Assembly (NCBI GenBank): GCA_014607495.2
Contig: CP053160.1
Location: 10,540,001 to 10,604,000 of the forward strand
From: Carposina sasakii
Taxonomy: Eukaryota; Arthropoda; Insecta; Lepidoptera; Carposinidae
Direction: 5' to 3'
Length of the DNA stretch: 64,000 nucleotides
This document shows, piece by piece, positions 38,301 through 45,594 of this stretch. The notes beneath the pieces are model-generated. The model was not told the DNA's origin. It made no database searches and saw only the letters and a program-made list of their open reading frames with translations. The position numbers and the translations under genes were made by a program. Positions within the stretch are counted from its first letter, which is position 1, and every line of letters starts with the position of its first letter.

Positions 38301-40812
38301 GAGGCTGGGTGTTGCCTCTAATATCAACTGATGTTGCCTCTTCGTTAGTCCAATAAAATATTTTACTTGGTGTTCTGGGTAGTTTTGTATATTTTCATAA
38401 CTAATATTTGATAAGCCTTCCAATAATATAAAAACAATTTCCTCTATATGGTTAGAGGAAAAAGTATCTAAGCTATACTCTGCAGCATATAGGTCTCCAT
38501 ATTGTTCTTCATGCAAATGAAGATTGCAAATACGTGCACCTCTGGGTATAAAATAGTAATATTCTATTAGAATACGACGCCGTATATCTTCTGGCACAAC
38601 ATGACGCTTAGAGCCAGTACATCCACGGAAAATACAGTGACCTGGTGTTTCTGCTGCTCTCCGTATATTCGGTAACATTATGTACTGAGGTTCATTTACA
38701 GTTACTCGGGAATTTAATATTTCTTCAGCTCGTTCACGACAAGAAGAGCAGACTTCACTTATTGACGGCACCTGTAAGTAATATGATGACTGTATTCATG
38801 TATTTTCTATTAAAAGAAAATCAAATGTACCTACATAATTATTGTAACTCAACATTGGTATCAATGCAAAAGTCGAAATGACAATGTGCTCACCTGCTGT
38901 ACCTCCATTAATTCAGCTATTACTTCCATGATCTGCCTTTCATTTGAAATGAATCTATCATAATTTCTTTCCAATGTGTTTCTACATAGACAACATGTTC
39001 TAATTTCACTTTGGCCATCATCTGGTACATGTTCAGGCTGTATCATTTGTTGTGGCTCTGACTGTCCACTTCTTCGTGAAGCTCTTTTCGCTCGAAGCCA
39101 ACAGGGAATACAAGCTTCATCTTGTGAAGAAAGCTTAAATAAATAATCACAAATTATATTACAAAAGTTACTAAGTGTATTGCCGATAGTAATGTGAATA
39201 TAATATAGCACTTAATTTAGAAATAATAACAAATAAGATAAGATTTGTAAAGTGTTACCTCTTGTGGTTGAATCCAATTTGATATTATATTAGTAATCCT
39301 TTGTTCCTCTTCATTTGGCTCTTGAAAAATAACTCTCCGTCTACTCATTCTTAATATTGATCGTCCACATACAACACAGACATGGTGATGGCCAACACGC
39401 CTTGTAGATGTACCTTCTGCAGCAACAGAATGATCTGCTAATTCCCAGCAAGCATGACAGATATAGTCAGAAGGTGTTATCTAAAATAAGAGTGAGATAT
39501 ATTAATTTACCAAGCTAGCTTAAAATACCAAAATCCATTGCATGAACAAAAAACCAAACCAAATACTCATTTCTGACAGTGATATACTTGTACAGCTATA
39601 TTGGTACTTGTTTATTTCAATAATTACATTGTAGTATGTGCTTACCTCTCTGGGATAGGTCCAAAAACGAATAGTGTCGACTAAGGCTTGACTCAAGTTT
39701 GTCAGTAAATGCCGCCTGATGCGATCTAATCGAACATTGCAATTAATGCATTGCATACCCGGCACTGTGCGTGATTGAAATTGTCATCAGCCAATAAATG
39801 ACAGGAAAATGCAGATACACTCACAGAACACTACTCTAGATACACTACAGTGCGCAAGCACAGCACAAGATTGTTTGTGTTCACTAACACTTAAAAGCGT
39901 CCTTTCGCAAAATAATCACATTCACAATTGAATACGGAGGAACCGTGGCTCGACTCAACGTATCAACGGAATAATCTTATGGTCGTCCAGTACAAATGCC
40001 AAAACGAAAACTCGCAAGACATCCACTAGCACAACACACAAAACACTAAAAAGAAATAGTTCTAGTAGTCTGTGACAGCCGGTGAAAGCTCACACACAGT
40101 GTTGCAAGTAAAGTAACTGGTATTCATTTTCATCATTTTACAAGAAAAAATCGATAAGTCAATCGAATGACAAAAATAATAATTATCAAGTTTTTCAGAT
40201 GTTTGCACATATACATACATCTTTTAATCTAAACTAGTTTAACCTATATTACGACCTAGTAATATGCAACTATTATTTATTATTTTGTGACATTTACACA
40301 TACTTATCGTATAGCTATATAAATATCGATTTCAAAATCAATTAATCGATATTACCTATAAACATGGCAAGTCCGAGAGCAAGTTTGAAGTTTACGATAG
40401 GTTATGCGTTTAGTTTCTACCGGGTATTTATTATAAATGCGTTTTGTTATTAGTTTTTGTATTATTATGTACATTATTTCATTTTAGGATTTTATCTTTA
40501 TCCCGGACTTCTAAAAATGAAATATTTATCTGAAAATAAAGCTAAAAAAATGAAGCAACAAACTATGCCAATAAGATATCAAAACATTCAAAATATGGGG
40601 CAGTACGCCAGTACGCGTTCTCCTTTCTCTGTTTTTACTGTATGTAGTGTTTTGTGTACAATATTATATTAATTCGTGTATTCACCAACAGCGGCGACCT
40701 AAAAGAAGTGGGCAACCTCGTGCTATCAGCCGGCCGGGCCGGACTGATCAAGTACGAGATATCCATCCCTCCACAACCGACCTCTGTGGTGCAAGTGCAG
40801 CAGTTGGACTGA
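11399..40812 (+). CDS. Ten-finger C2H2 zinc-finger protein, 16 exons
   Basis: Exons: 11399-11524, 11640-11859, 12125-12444, 12914-13064, 14221-14378, 14885-15028, 17598-17785, 21282-21405, 21556-21786, 25726-25828, 25979-26049, 32009-32106, 32459-32579, 33424-33603, 34606-34754, 40692-40812 (stop TGA). All introns are GT-AG and every junction keeps frame, giving 834 residues, so I trust the model strongly. Residues 1-250 have no recognised domain and become Gln-rich near 200. Eight C2H2 fingers run from about 251 to 460, several with HTGERP-like linkers; the eighth has His-x5-His spacing. An (AQQQ)n block spans about 478-540. A degenerate finger lies in exon 10. Fingers nine and ten lie at about 626-680, then a second Q/V/A-rich block (about 686-725) and a Gly/Val-rich tail ending VVQVQQLD. 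Most likely a nuclear DNA-binding transcription regulator. I do not recognise the orthologue. The Kozak context CAAAATG and first in-frame ATG chose the start. Confidence 0.92.
13317..13656 (+). mobile_element. Helitron-like non-autonomous element, full copy
   Basis: About 340 bp in intron 4, from TATACATATAATAAAAATTT to the CTAGT end at 13652-13656. Contains GCACACTAATCTCAGAAACGG, GTGACAGGTCCCACTTAACA and TTTATCCCGGGAAAA-like blocks shared with copies at 19225, 20702 and 34146. It sits in sense orientation to the host gene. Confidence 0.7.
13826..14066 (-). mobile_element. tRNA-derived SINE, copy 1
   Basis: Read on the minus strand, CCGATTGGTGTAGTTGGTAG (A-box-like) opens at 14066, then GGGTTCCAATCCCAG (B-box), then an AAACATTCATATGATGAATA body and an AT-rich end. 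Same family at 36868-37071 and 62010-62105. It lies just upstream of exon 5, and its head touches DNA that is read into the small open frame at 13990-14352. Confidence 0.7.
15059..15108 (+). pseudogene. Tandem copy of the end of exon 6, with a stop
   Basis: About 50 bp repeat the last part of exon 6 and its splice donor (14984-15033) at 92 percent identity, 75 bases downstream, after a short (ACAT)n run. One of the four changes makes a TAG stop in the finger frame. There is no acceptor in front of it, so it should be spliced out with the intron. Confidence 0.75.
15277..16746 (-). mobile_element. 5'-truncated RTE-clade non-LTR retrotransposon
   Basis: Minus strand encodes, in pieces broken by frameshifts and stops, the palm and thumb of a reverse transcriptase: [64 protein letters not shown] (catalytic FADD) and the C-terminal [12 protein letters not shown]. 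The 3' end is the (TGATGA)n-type tail read as CATCGTCATCGTCAG at 15277. A 9-bp target duplication TCAGATAGT flanks it at 15268-15276 and 16747-16755. The many open frames on both strands here are parts or shadows of this copy. Confidence 0.88.
16843..17484. mobile_element. hAT-like element with palindromic subterminal repeats
   Basis: Ends are CAGGGTTCGAA and its exact inverse TTCGAACCCTG. Just inside both ends lie runs of the palindrome GATAATTATC and close variants, about six copies on the left. No transposase frame is present. The flanking octamers CTGGCAGG and GTTTCGGG match poorly, so the target duplication has decayed or the ends are misjudged by a few bases. Confidence 0.65.
18867..19139 (+). 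pseudogene. piggyBac transposase C-terminal cysteine-rich domain, remnant
   Basis: 90 codons ending [11 protein letters not shown]…[14 protein letters not shown]…YHE. The C-x2-C...C-x2-C-x4-C-x2-C...H arrangement and the wording RDTRF-like/HDTRF are those of the zinc-binding tail that piggyBac transposases use to contact their ends. The catalytic DDD domain that should precede it is absent from the element. Confidence 0.75.
19225..19349 (+). mobile_element. Helitron-like 3' fragment, third level of nesting
   Basis: Runs from GTCTGTACATGAAAGATATG to GTCGCGAGCGTCCACTAGT; matches the ends of the 13317 copy with a large internal deletion. It lies within the TA-flanked element, which lies within the piggyBac derivative. 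Confidence 0.6.
19788..19883. repeat. Perfect 44-bp inverted repeat (hairpin)
   Basis: Arms 19788-19831 and 19840-19883 are exactly complementary, with an 8-base loop GAAAATTT. Part of the TA-flanked element's right end. The lack of any mismatch suggests a recent duplication or ongoing correction between arms. Confidence 0.9.
20702..20919 (+). mobile_element. Helitron-like non-autonomous element, short copy
   Basis: Begins TCTATACATATAATAAAAT and ends GGGCGTCCACTAGT at 20919. It carries the GCACGCTAATCTCAGAAACG, ATTGTGACAGGTCCCATT and ATCCCGGATAATTTCGAC blocks. It lies in intron 7, about 360 bp before exon 8. Confidence 0.7.
21880..22231 (+). mobile_element. RTE-type non-LTR fragment, C-terminal end
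   Basis: In two frames it encodes [16 protein letters not shown], then [18 protein letters not shown] and a final [12 protein letters not shown], the C-terminus typical of lepidopteran RTE endonuclease-reverse transcriptases. It is 5'-truncated and frameshifted, and a separate copy from that at 15277-16746. Confidence 0.75.
22515..22651 (+). mobile_element. RTE-mobilised SINE-like fragment, copy 1
   Basis: Carries CAACATAGTCC, TGGTCACCAACCCG and the 3' end CTTGTGGCGTACCCTGGGGG followed by GCAGTGGACTGC. The same body occurs at 46991-47214, 57855-57985 and, inverted, 50064-50130. The shared 3' end with RTE copies suggests mobilisation by that family. Confidence 0.6.
22735..23165 (+). repeat. 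Imperfect tandem array of CCCGTGGGAATT units
   Basis: Four to five degenerate units each join a TATAGCGGTTTTCGTAAAAA segment to a CTTCCCGTGGGAATTTCGGG segment and ATCCGTTTTTAGTCC. Spacing is irregular. It lies between the RTE fragment and the jockey-type copy in intron 9. Confidence 0.6.
23310..25325 (+). mobile_element. Decayed jockey-superfamily non-LTR retrotransposon
   Basis: Broken frames in order: endonuclease-RT linker, [74 protein letters not shown] (catalytic YADD), [12 protein letters not shown] and [14 protein letters not shown]. At least four frameshifts or stops separate them. The 3' end is an AAATA-rich tail (AAATAAAATAAAATAAAAA) near 25325. Sense orientation in intron 9. The 5' endonuclease part is lost. 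The jockey assignment is by motif resemblance. Confidence 0.8.
26069..26198 (-). repeat. 3' LTR of the BEL/Pao element
   Basis: 130 bp, identical to 31724-31853. Short for this superfamily. A purine-rich GGTAGGCGG lies just inside it in element orientation. Confidence 0.9.
26403..27581 (-). CDS. BEL/Pao integrase region of Pol
   Basis: 392 codons in one frame, the C-terminal part of the pol polyprotein, shifted in frame relative to the RT part. Zinc-binding region: His 23, His 28, Cys 58, Cys 61. Catalytic core: Asp 93 (VDFAGPF), Asp 159 (SDQGRNF) and Glu 213 ([11 protein letters not shown]). The C-terminal tail ([10 protein letters not shown]...[10 protein letters not shown]...TKLCHLP) is the conserved BEL-specific domain after the core. 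The frame upstream of the first ATG stays open for about 20 more family-like codons (RVGGRLRQA), so the ATG is formal and the true protein would be a joined polyprotein. Confidence 0.9.
   Translation of the reverse strand: MRKHPIILGNKNKLVTLIIKEAHMETLHGGVQLMMSYIRSKYWIIRAKGLVKSHVRKCLICARHNAKARTQIMGDLPKVRVTPARAFVHSGVDFAGPFQILWSRGKGSKTHKAYVSIFICMCTKAVHLELVGDMTSEAFIGAFRRFTDRRGKCTHLWSDQGRNFVGADKELQTAWREANLQFSDTIALSLADDGTQWHFIPAYSPNFGGLWEAGVKSMKHHLKRILTNHLTFEEFTTVLCQVEACLNSRPLSPIDDTDVENLDPLTPGHFLIGEAPIIIPAPDMKNINTNYLSRWQHTQKLLRDFWNKWQQEFLSRLQQRPKWLKNEMEFRKGELVLIKNENLPPGKWALGRIIDKHPGLDGFTRVYSVKSGDNTVKRCVTKLCHLPIEIDV
27638..29491 (-). CDS. BEL/Pao reverse transcriptase and RNase H region of Pol
   Basis: In the same frame as gag but separated from it by one TAA (29494-29492). 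From the first ATG at 29437 there are 599 codons. RT blocks include [11 protein letters not shown] near 34-44, ADIQKMY and the catalytic FYVDDLISG (YVDD at about 157-160). The middle carries the [12 protein letters not shown] and GFCDAS blocks, and an RNase H-like [11 protein letters not shown] follows. The frame ends at 27638, where the integrase continues in another frame, indicating a small insertion or deletion near 27640-27670. Confidence 0.88.
   Translation of the reverse strand, partial: RQPKLKEEYEKVIEEYLQLGHMEEVPKEEILNKATYLPHHAVVRDDKETTKTRVVFDASCKGTNGISLNNELLLGPVLQDDLRSIIMRWRMHAVCMVADIQKMYRMILLTKEHVDYQRILWRKNADDKVKDYRLLTVTFGTASAPYLAVKTLRQLAHEEGDRYPAAAKMILEDFYVDDLISGCDHTEQAIEISKQLKEILQSGGFELKKWSSNSIEFMKSLEPEETSSNAHIDLNIDGTIKALGVLWNLGTDQFEYKLNLTSSPTNITKRNILSDMQKLFDPLGWIAPCIINAKILMQKLWSERVEWDETLKQSLADNWLKIRSDLENINGIKINRWLLTSYANKNQIQIHGFCDASIRAYSAVVYIRVITSDNIIKTALIAAKTRVAPLKTISLPRLELCGALLLSKLLKQIGQAMRIASSQMYAWTDSTIVLSWLCGDSNKWKTFVANRVVEIVDNLVARRWYHVDSVDNPADVASRGMMLSELKRFDLWWTGPKWLREHEINYKTPQYIQTNLESKGEVIYTNMKIENKETSLSIQFDDFDTLKQLLKTITYCIRFLKYRYLQDIDSALTPEEMENALIKCVKIIQREEFVEEINDLKNKKQVKNKSNLRSLNP
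29492..31456 (-). CDS. BEL/Pao Gag and protease region
   Basis: 654 codons. N-terminal capsid-like region with [18 protein letters not shown] and the [13 protein letters not shown] block common to BEL Gag (about 130-180). Zinc knuckles at about 336-348 and 369-382, the second followed by another CHIC pair. Aspartic protease [11 protein letters not shown] with Asp at about 468. A short linker then leads to LLLGVQPD and GWILFGEV, which normally precede RT. It ends in a single in-frame TAA that relatives would not have at this point. Confidence 0.88.
   Translation of the reverse strand: MAKPEEIILLLEDTARVLQNTQVNLKKCPKQRFTTGYVQARITCIEDYWNTFKKANTELVKCTPRENRSIIPYFANDDNFKTEDLYLGMLSDLNDILLKINKPSIEQNTSLNSSVVNERGPLSQVMLPRIQLPTFTGRYEEWPTFQDLFTSLVHNNTAISNVQKLHYLKTSVAGEAESLLKHIQVTENSYVQAWECLKHRYGNKRLIVSSILKRLFYQKKVTTQTANQLKLLLDTTTECINNLHNLSVKTDSWDPIIIFLVIQKLDTESHKEWESQAYKENSDLLPSWEDLKRFLEAKFRTLELIAPTNIVPAKEKMIKERSFHATTTTGTKIKTCAICKENHTLSHCKQFTTMSASERNNYVKTNNLCYNCLLAGHSVFQCRVPTSCHICRKRHHTLIHESKIIDTLVKSDNSIQPTISAHSNIPEDSENTIATCHISKQGTALLATAMVTVKNENGHAIVLRALIDQGSQACFITERAAQLLKLQRHAARGSVIGVGSTRTNILYLEKKSDIYCNARQSREYAHTPGSLLLGVQPDIVKGPPGTPCAQKTTLGWILFGEVSSPIDVNSFLVMHHQIDIDDMLQTFWELDTSSNRIYTKEEKLCEDIYNKTYTRNKEGRFVVTLPFNTDNPQSPNGNTRDIAMNRLLQLERKF
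31724..31853 (-). repeat. 5' LTR of the BEL/Pao element
   Basis: 130 bp, identical to the 3' LTR, followed (left side of the + strand) by the primer-site candidate and a 270-bp leader before the gag ATG at 31456. Confidence 0.9.
32851..33252 (+). mobile_element. RTE-clade non-LTR 3' fragment
   Basis: Matches, in opposite orientation, the last 400 bp of the copy at 15277-16746: GCTCACCGATTGCATGTCAC, CGGCAGAAGACCAAAGTGAC and GAGGCCTACGTCCAGCAGTG, ending GCTGACGATGACGATTACGA. A related 3' end fragment precedes it near 32750-32850. It lies in intron 13. Confidence 0.75.
34146..34440 (+). mobile_element. Helitron-like element, 3'-truncated
   Basis: Starts TCTATACATATAATAAAAAT and follows the family to ATCCCGGATAATTTCGATAT, but the final CGCGGACGGAGTCGCGGG and CTAGT are missing. 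It lies in intron 14, about 170 bp before exon 15. Confidence 0.65.
34826..35035 (+). repeat. Dispersed repeat, GTGGGCGCACCC unit
   Basis: Contains GGTGGTGGGCGCACCCATAG and TTTGAACTTCCGAATTGTAA. The same stretch is found inverted at about 45020-45112. No termini were resolved. Confidence 0.5.
35321..36629 (+). mobile_element. Probable composite Helitron-like element
   Basis: Starts TCTTTATATATAAAAATCTT, a common lepidopteran Helitron 5' end, and a CTAGT with the preceding GTCAGTCGGGTCCG lies at 36625-36629. Inside are an inverted repeat of about 60 bp (35390-35454 and 35506-35570, sharing GATTCACAATTCGGTCAAC exactly) and a complete second-type copy at 35939-36145. Whether both ends belong to one element is uncertain. 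Confidence 0.45.
35939..36145 (+). mobile_element. Helitron-like element, TCTATACTAATATT type
   Basis: Begins TCTATACTAATATTATAAAG, runs through GAACGCGCTAATCTCAGGAA and ATTCTTTCAGTGTTAGATAA, and ends GCGGCTGCTATT in place of CTAGT. Same type as the element split by the CsRn1 insertion. Confidence 0.65.
36868..37071 (-). mobile_element. tRNA-derived SINE, copy 2
   Basis: Minus strand opens CCGATTGGTGTAGTAGGTAG at 37071; the B-box region is damaged. The body (GATGAATATTGATGTTTGTT) and the AATATTATTATTATT end match copy 1 at 13826-14066. Confidence 0.65.
37868..38060. repeat. Inverted duplication at the 3' end of the coreless transposase gene
   Basis: Left arm 37868-37936 and right arm 37967-38060 share CATGTAATGAGCATAATTTG, TATGCTCGCCATG and AGTCATCTTACGGGTGC in reverse complement; the left arm lacks about 25 bases of the right. 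The right arm is coding (the last 30 codons). The stop codon lies in the 30-base loop. Confidence 0.85.
37962..39756 (-). CDS. Transposase-like protein with zinc-finger ends and no catalytic core
   Basis: Minus-strand exons 39756-39646, 39480-39259, 39133-38894 and 38771-37962 join in phase 0 through three short GT-AG introns (165, 125, 122 bp) to give 460 residues without a stop. The N-terminal half is studded with C-x2-C pairs (CINC, CHAC, CVVC, CIPC, CCLC, CSSC). A THAP-like finger follows (CIFRGC...RICNLH), then FIGLTKRQ and the SFALTALLC helix. The C-terminus has [12 protein letters not shown] and a SWIM-type finger CNC-x9-CSH followed by [12 protein letters not shown]. From family knowledge, animal DDE_Tnp_4-type transposases have these same ends with about 300 residues of DDE core between them; here the two meet directly. 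It is nested antisense in intron 15 of the zinc-finger gene. It could be a transposon-encoded repressor-like derivative, a domesticated DNA-binding protein, or a recent deletion copy. Confidence 0.75.
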
Positions 40813-43263
40813 GTCAAACATGACCCGGACAAAGTCTGGGCCGGGAAGTGAGAGAGAGACGGTACTAGTGTAGATAGAGACAGATATACTTTGACAGGTT
40901 TGGTGGAAAAGTGCCACTTTGTGCAAAGTTTTAAGTGACAGATACATTTGAAAAGTTACAGTCCTTAAATTGTGAAAGGTTTTTTCCTCATTTTAATCGA
41001 CCAATCTCCAACGTGATTTTTCCTTTCTACGTGACATTGGCGGAATTATTGTGCCCGACGCAATAATAAGTGCCATTAATAAAAAAAATAAATTGTATTA
41101 CATTTTAAAAGACAATAGTAGAGAAAACAGACACAGATAGACTTAACGTTGACGACAGATATGGTGGAAAAAATTTAGAGTTTTAGAGACAGATACACCT
41201 TAATGTTGACAGGTTTGGTTTGGTGGGAAAAGACAATACTAGAGTGCGCGTCACCGTATAGTTCCGATGGATGATGGCGCTAGTTACTATGTGTATGGCC
41301 TCATTTTCTGGGACACATACAAAAAATGTTAGTTCCTATATCAGGCATAGGAACTATTCTATGAAACGTTTTAGAGTTTTGGTTTGGTGGCAAAAGTTTT
41401 GAGTTATCCGTGCAGTGAAGATTTGGTTTTCGTGCCTCTAGGTATGAGTAGAGTGTGTTACACTAGAATAGTTCCTTTGAGTGATGGCGCTAGTTACTAT
41501 GTTTTTGATTACATTGTCTGTACCGAAATAGGAGGCATAGGAGTTATTCTACGAAACGAACTCTGGAATTTTCATTAATGCTAGTATTTTGGCAGGTGTA
41601 TGTAATCATATGAAATATACAAGTATTATTTTACATACTATGAGAATAGGTTTGGATAACTGTTGTCAATTGTAGACTGTGTAAACTGTTGTCTAAATAT
41701 TCTATTTAACTAGACAAAAATTGAGAAGACTAGCTGACTATAGGTAGGCCATCTTTTCTAACTATGGTTTACATATTTATTTGAAGTCTTTATTTTGATA
41801 ACTTTTGCTTAGAATTTGCAAAACGACTCCACCCTGCATATATCCTTGATATCTATTATTGTACATATATACTTAGCAAAGTATTCAGCGTGAAAACACA
41901 TATGTACTGGTAAAGGTTATGTATTATTTTAAAAATTAATTCTATGTTTGCAAAACATGGGATGCAATATAAACTTACTTGGCCATTGGAATCTGTACCT
42001 CTTGAAGCGAGCTTTAATTGATCATTAATTGGTATGTAGTTTAAGTGACTAAATTAAAATATTAAAACAAAACCATATTCATTTGCTCCAAATCATGTTT
42101 ATAAGTAAATGCAATTATTATTTGATTTATTTGTATCAAAATAATCAATCAAGACATAAAATAAATTAAATATTAAATCAATTGGGTAACAATGAGGTTA
42201 TAATGCTGTGTAACACTTATGTCCTCAATGAAGTGTACATAATGTATTTACAGTACATCGCTATATCAACAATATTTAAATAGATTTTAAAGTTGTTTTT
42301 CTTATATTCATAGTCTGAAACATTCAGTTAGCAATAAAGTAAACAAGTTTTGATGTATCCATGAAGAAATTTTTTATGTTGCTTGTTTTTCTTTTCACCA
42401 AAAGCAATATTTATACTCCATCGAGTTTTCGAATGGTACTTACTGAGTATTTACGTAATGGGTACGTATTATAGTTAGAAAGACATACAAACGTGACGTA
42501 GGTTGGAAATGTTGTAAAATAGGCATTATTTAGTTTTCTACATTGTGTGGATCTATATAGTAGATAACTACTTAAGATTTTGCCGCAATAGAGTGTATGA
42601 TTTGTATTATATATTTTAAAAGGTATGCTCTAAAATTTAGGGCATTTGATATAGTTGAGTGAATGATGTAAAAAGGTTAGGTACTGTAACATAGTATAGT
42701 TTGTAAGTGTAGTTATTGTTTAGGTTTCCTGTACATATCAAAGTCTTTTTATATAGTACCAAAGCGAGGTACGGATTTGTAATTATAGTGTACAATTCTA
42801 TAGGAATGCATTTAAGTTTAGATATTTTTTATTTTATGGCCTCTTCAATATAAGTACATGATTATTTACGTTTTGTTTGATGTAATGGTGTATGTCTATA
42901 GTTTATGTGCAATCGAAAATACATAGATCTGGTTTAAAATATGTATCACTGAGCAATAATAATTCACTTTTGTAAAAGTATATGCTGACTTTAAATTAGT
43001 AATAAGGTACATAAAATAATCATGTTACTTTTGGTTGCACTATTTTTGTTAATTCCTGCAAACAATGAAGTCTGTACTGACTGTGTATACTTACTCGTAC
43101 TTCCAGTGAAATTGTATTACAATCGGTTATAGTAGTTGTAGCGTACAGCTAACACACACATAAACGCAAATTTTATAATATTTTGTTTTGATTTTGTCGT
43201 AAATTTTTGAATTTGTTTTATCAAAATTAATTCAATATTTCCGGTGTTATTGAGTAATGTATA
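40813..43263. other. 3' UTR and AT-rich DNA after the zinc-finger gene
   Basis: Candidate polyadenylation signals AATAAA at 41078-41083 and 41087-41092, about 270 bp after the stop, would give a short 3' UTR. The near-duplicate segments at 41255-41366 and 41455-41562 share GATGGCGCTAGTTACTATG, an AGGCATAGGA stretch and ATTCTAYGAAACG. The rest is AT-rich without any coding frame I can support. Confidence 0.45.
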
Positions 43264-43621
43264 CAGGGTGTAAAATTGAACAGAAATGGGGTATCGTCAT
43301 GAAGCGGAACCAGATCGTAAATAGCCACGACATGTAAAGAACCTATAAAAAATGTTGAGACTACCGAATGATGCTATTATTTATGTGATATTTTCCCGAA
43401 AGTATGGAGAGACTTTTTTCTACAATATCTCATTTGGAATTCGTAATCTAATACAATCATTGAAAAATAAACTCTATGTGAACTTTTCTGAGTCTCAAAT
43501 TTTGCCTCTGGATTCATGTAACTATTTTACGATATGATCTCTACATTGAGCTAGTTTATCGTACGATATCATCGATCTGCATATCATGACAATAGACCCA
43601 TGAAATTTTTGTTACACCCTG
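43264..43621. mobile_element. TA-flanked MITE, CAGGGTGTAA termini
   Basis: Inverted ends CAGGGTGTAA / TTACACCCTG with TA outside each. 358 bp, no transposase. The small frame at 43352-43537 lies in it. Related elements: 45595-45895 and 51410-51591. Confidence 0.7.
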
Positions 43622-43985
43622 TACATACATCCATTCCATTCATTTATTTTTACCATGTGAATAATAATAATAATGCAATATTACTCTTACAGATGTGAAT
43701 TATAACTTCGTGTGATATAAAATAGTATTCTAAAAAAAAACTACCAAACTTTATTGCACCGTTTTCGACAGGTTCAAATAAACTGTGTTTTGTAGTGATA
43801 CACTTTTGGATAGATTCTATTGGTATTGTTTTATATCTAGTCTGCTATGTCTACGTGAAATATAATGTACACGAGTTTTCCATAAGGCTCATCTTTGGAG
43901 GTGAAGCGTAAGGCCTGTTGTACAGTCATGAGTAATAAGACGTATACTACATTGTTTGTAGTTTGTAACTCAACGCCAGTGATCC

Positions 43986-44179
43986 GCCCCCTGATTACGT
44001 AAAAGCAATAGCAAAGCTCTAAGGCAAAGTCGAAGCGCCGCGCGATCGCGATATGTGTGTGCGCAACGAGCGCTCTGCGTCCTCCCGCGCCCCGCACCTC
44101 GCCCCGCGTACACACTCAATTACCGCGATCGCGCGGCTTCGGCTTTGCTATTGCTTTTACGTAATCATGGGAGGGGGGG
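43986..44179. mobile_element. Foldback MITE with long GC-rich arms
   Basis: About 60-bp arms beginning CCCCCTGATTACGTAAAAGC and its inverse GCTTTTACGTAATCATGGG, each continuing through GCAATAGCAAAGC to a CGCGATCGCG core. A diverged relative lies at about 44640-44800. Flanks were not resolved. Confidence 0.7.
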
Positions 44180-45019
44180 TTCTTAAAAGTATTTAAAAAA
44201 TTAATGAATGCAAATGACTTCTTTACATGAGATATTATTCAAAAAACCCGATTATTTAGATACAAAAGTGCATTCCATAACAGCCTACACCCCAATTTTG
44301 GCTAAATAATATAAGCATTCGATTATCGGATCACTGTTTAACGCGCCGCTGCTTTTACGAGCCCTATGATCCAAATTTCTTTTTATGATCATTTTATGTA
44401 TCCAGGAGTTTTGGCCTAAATATTTCTTAGTCCGTTATTGTAGTGCTTCCGAAAAATAAAACAAAGATTTTATTATTAATGATGGATTTTAATTTATAGT
44501 TATGTTTTTCATTCATAACCTACCTCGAATCCAAGTGCTAATGTAATCTAGCTAAAGTCACAATTCCAGTCCTTGACACTTACTTGGCATTCAATCTGTG
44601 TCAGGCTTCACCGAAAAGATTCAAAACGTTCTATGTCTACAACTATGGTTAAACAACTAACGGTAAAAATTGATGGTGAATGTGGGGCGTGTGAGGACGC
44701 CTCGTACTCGCCCCGCACACTCACACGCTCACAATTTTTTTTGCCATCGCACTGCTATCGCTCTGCTTCTGCAAGTAACGTAATCAATGCGTCGGAAGTT
44801 AAAACTTGGCATGTCTCAAATTGTATTGCACTCAAAGAGTGTAGGGGAACACTAAGAAAGATTTTTGCAATATTCTCACAGGAACGGGAAAACGAGAATT
44901 CTAAAGTTAACGCAGATAAAGTTGGGTGGAATTAGGGTTACCAGATGAAAAAATCAAAAGACCGGAGAAAAGGCCTGATTTCCATGGAAAAGTCCTGAAG
45001 ATTTTATACAGTTTAAGAA

Positions 45020-45112
45020 TGAAATTATATTAGGCGTTACAATTCGGAAGTTCAAACATTCACTATGGGTGCGCCCACCATCGGGCCTTACACCCTCCAC
45101 TTACCCTCTCTG
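45020..45112 (-). repeat. Dispersed repeat, inverted copy of the 34826 unit
   Basis: Reverse complement of TTTGAACTTCCGAATTGTAA and GGTGGGCGCACCCATAG from 34826-35035. The open frame at 45065-45274 begins in it and is not supported as a gene. Confidence 0.5.
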
Positions 45113-45594
45113 AGTAAGAATTTTCTCTCAAAACGTATTATTATCGTTTTATACACTGCGGATCTAGCTCACGCGTTGCAACTTGCACATCGCACTCAAA
45201 ACGGCGGGGTGGGGTTTGTTACCAAAAGATTATTTTTAGTTTGTTTCACTTGGATAGATAAGTATAGATTTTAAAAGATTTTTAGTTGGTTTAACATTTA
45301 ATTAAAGAGATTTTTTAAAATCCTAAGATCACGAGATTTGCAAAATCCGGCCGCAATCCTGAGAAGTCGAAAAATCCTGAAATCTATGGTAACCTTAGGT
45401 GGAATGAACCTTTGTTTATACCTGACCATTCCAATAAATACATAATCTGATACTGTTTTAGCAGGCTGATGGGTCACTTCGGGTGGGTGTAGGGATCGAC
45501 TAGGGACACATTTAATTACTTTCTGACAAGGGTAGCTAATAAAGTCCTTGTAAGATTACACTGATTGGAACATGGGTAGGAAAGAGCGAGTATA

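Noticed and set aside
44573..44935. 120-codon plus-strand frame
   Set aside because: Covers a diverged foldback repeat; no domain, no splice support.
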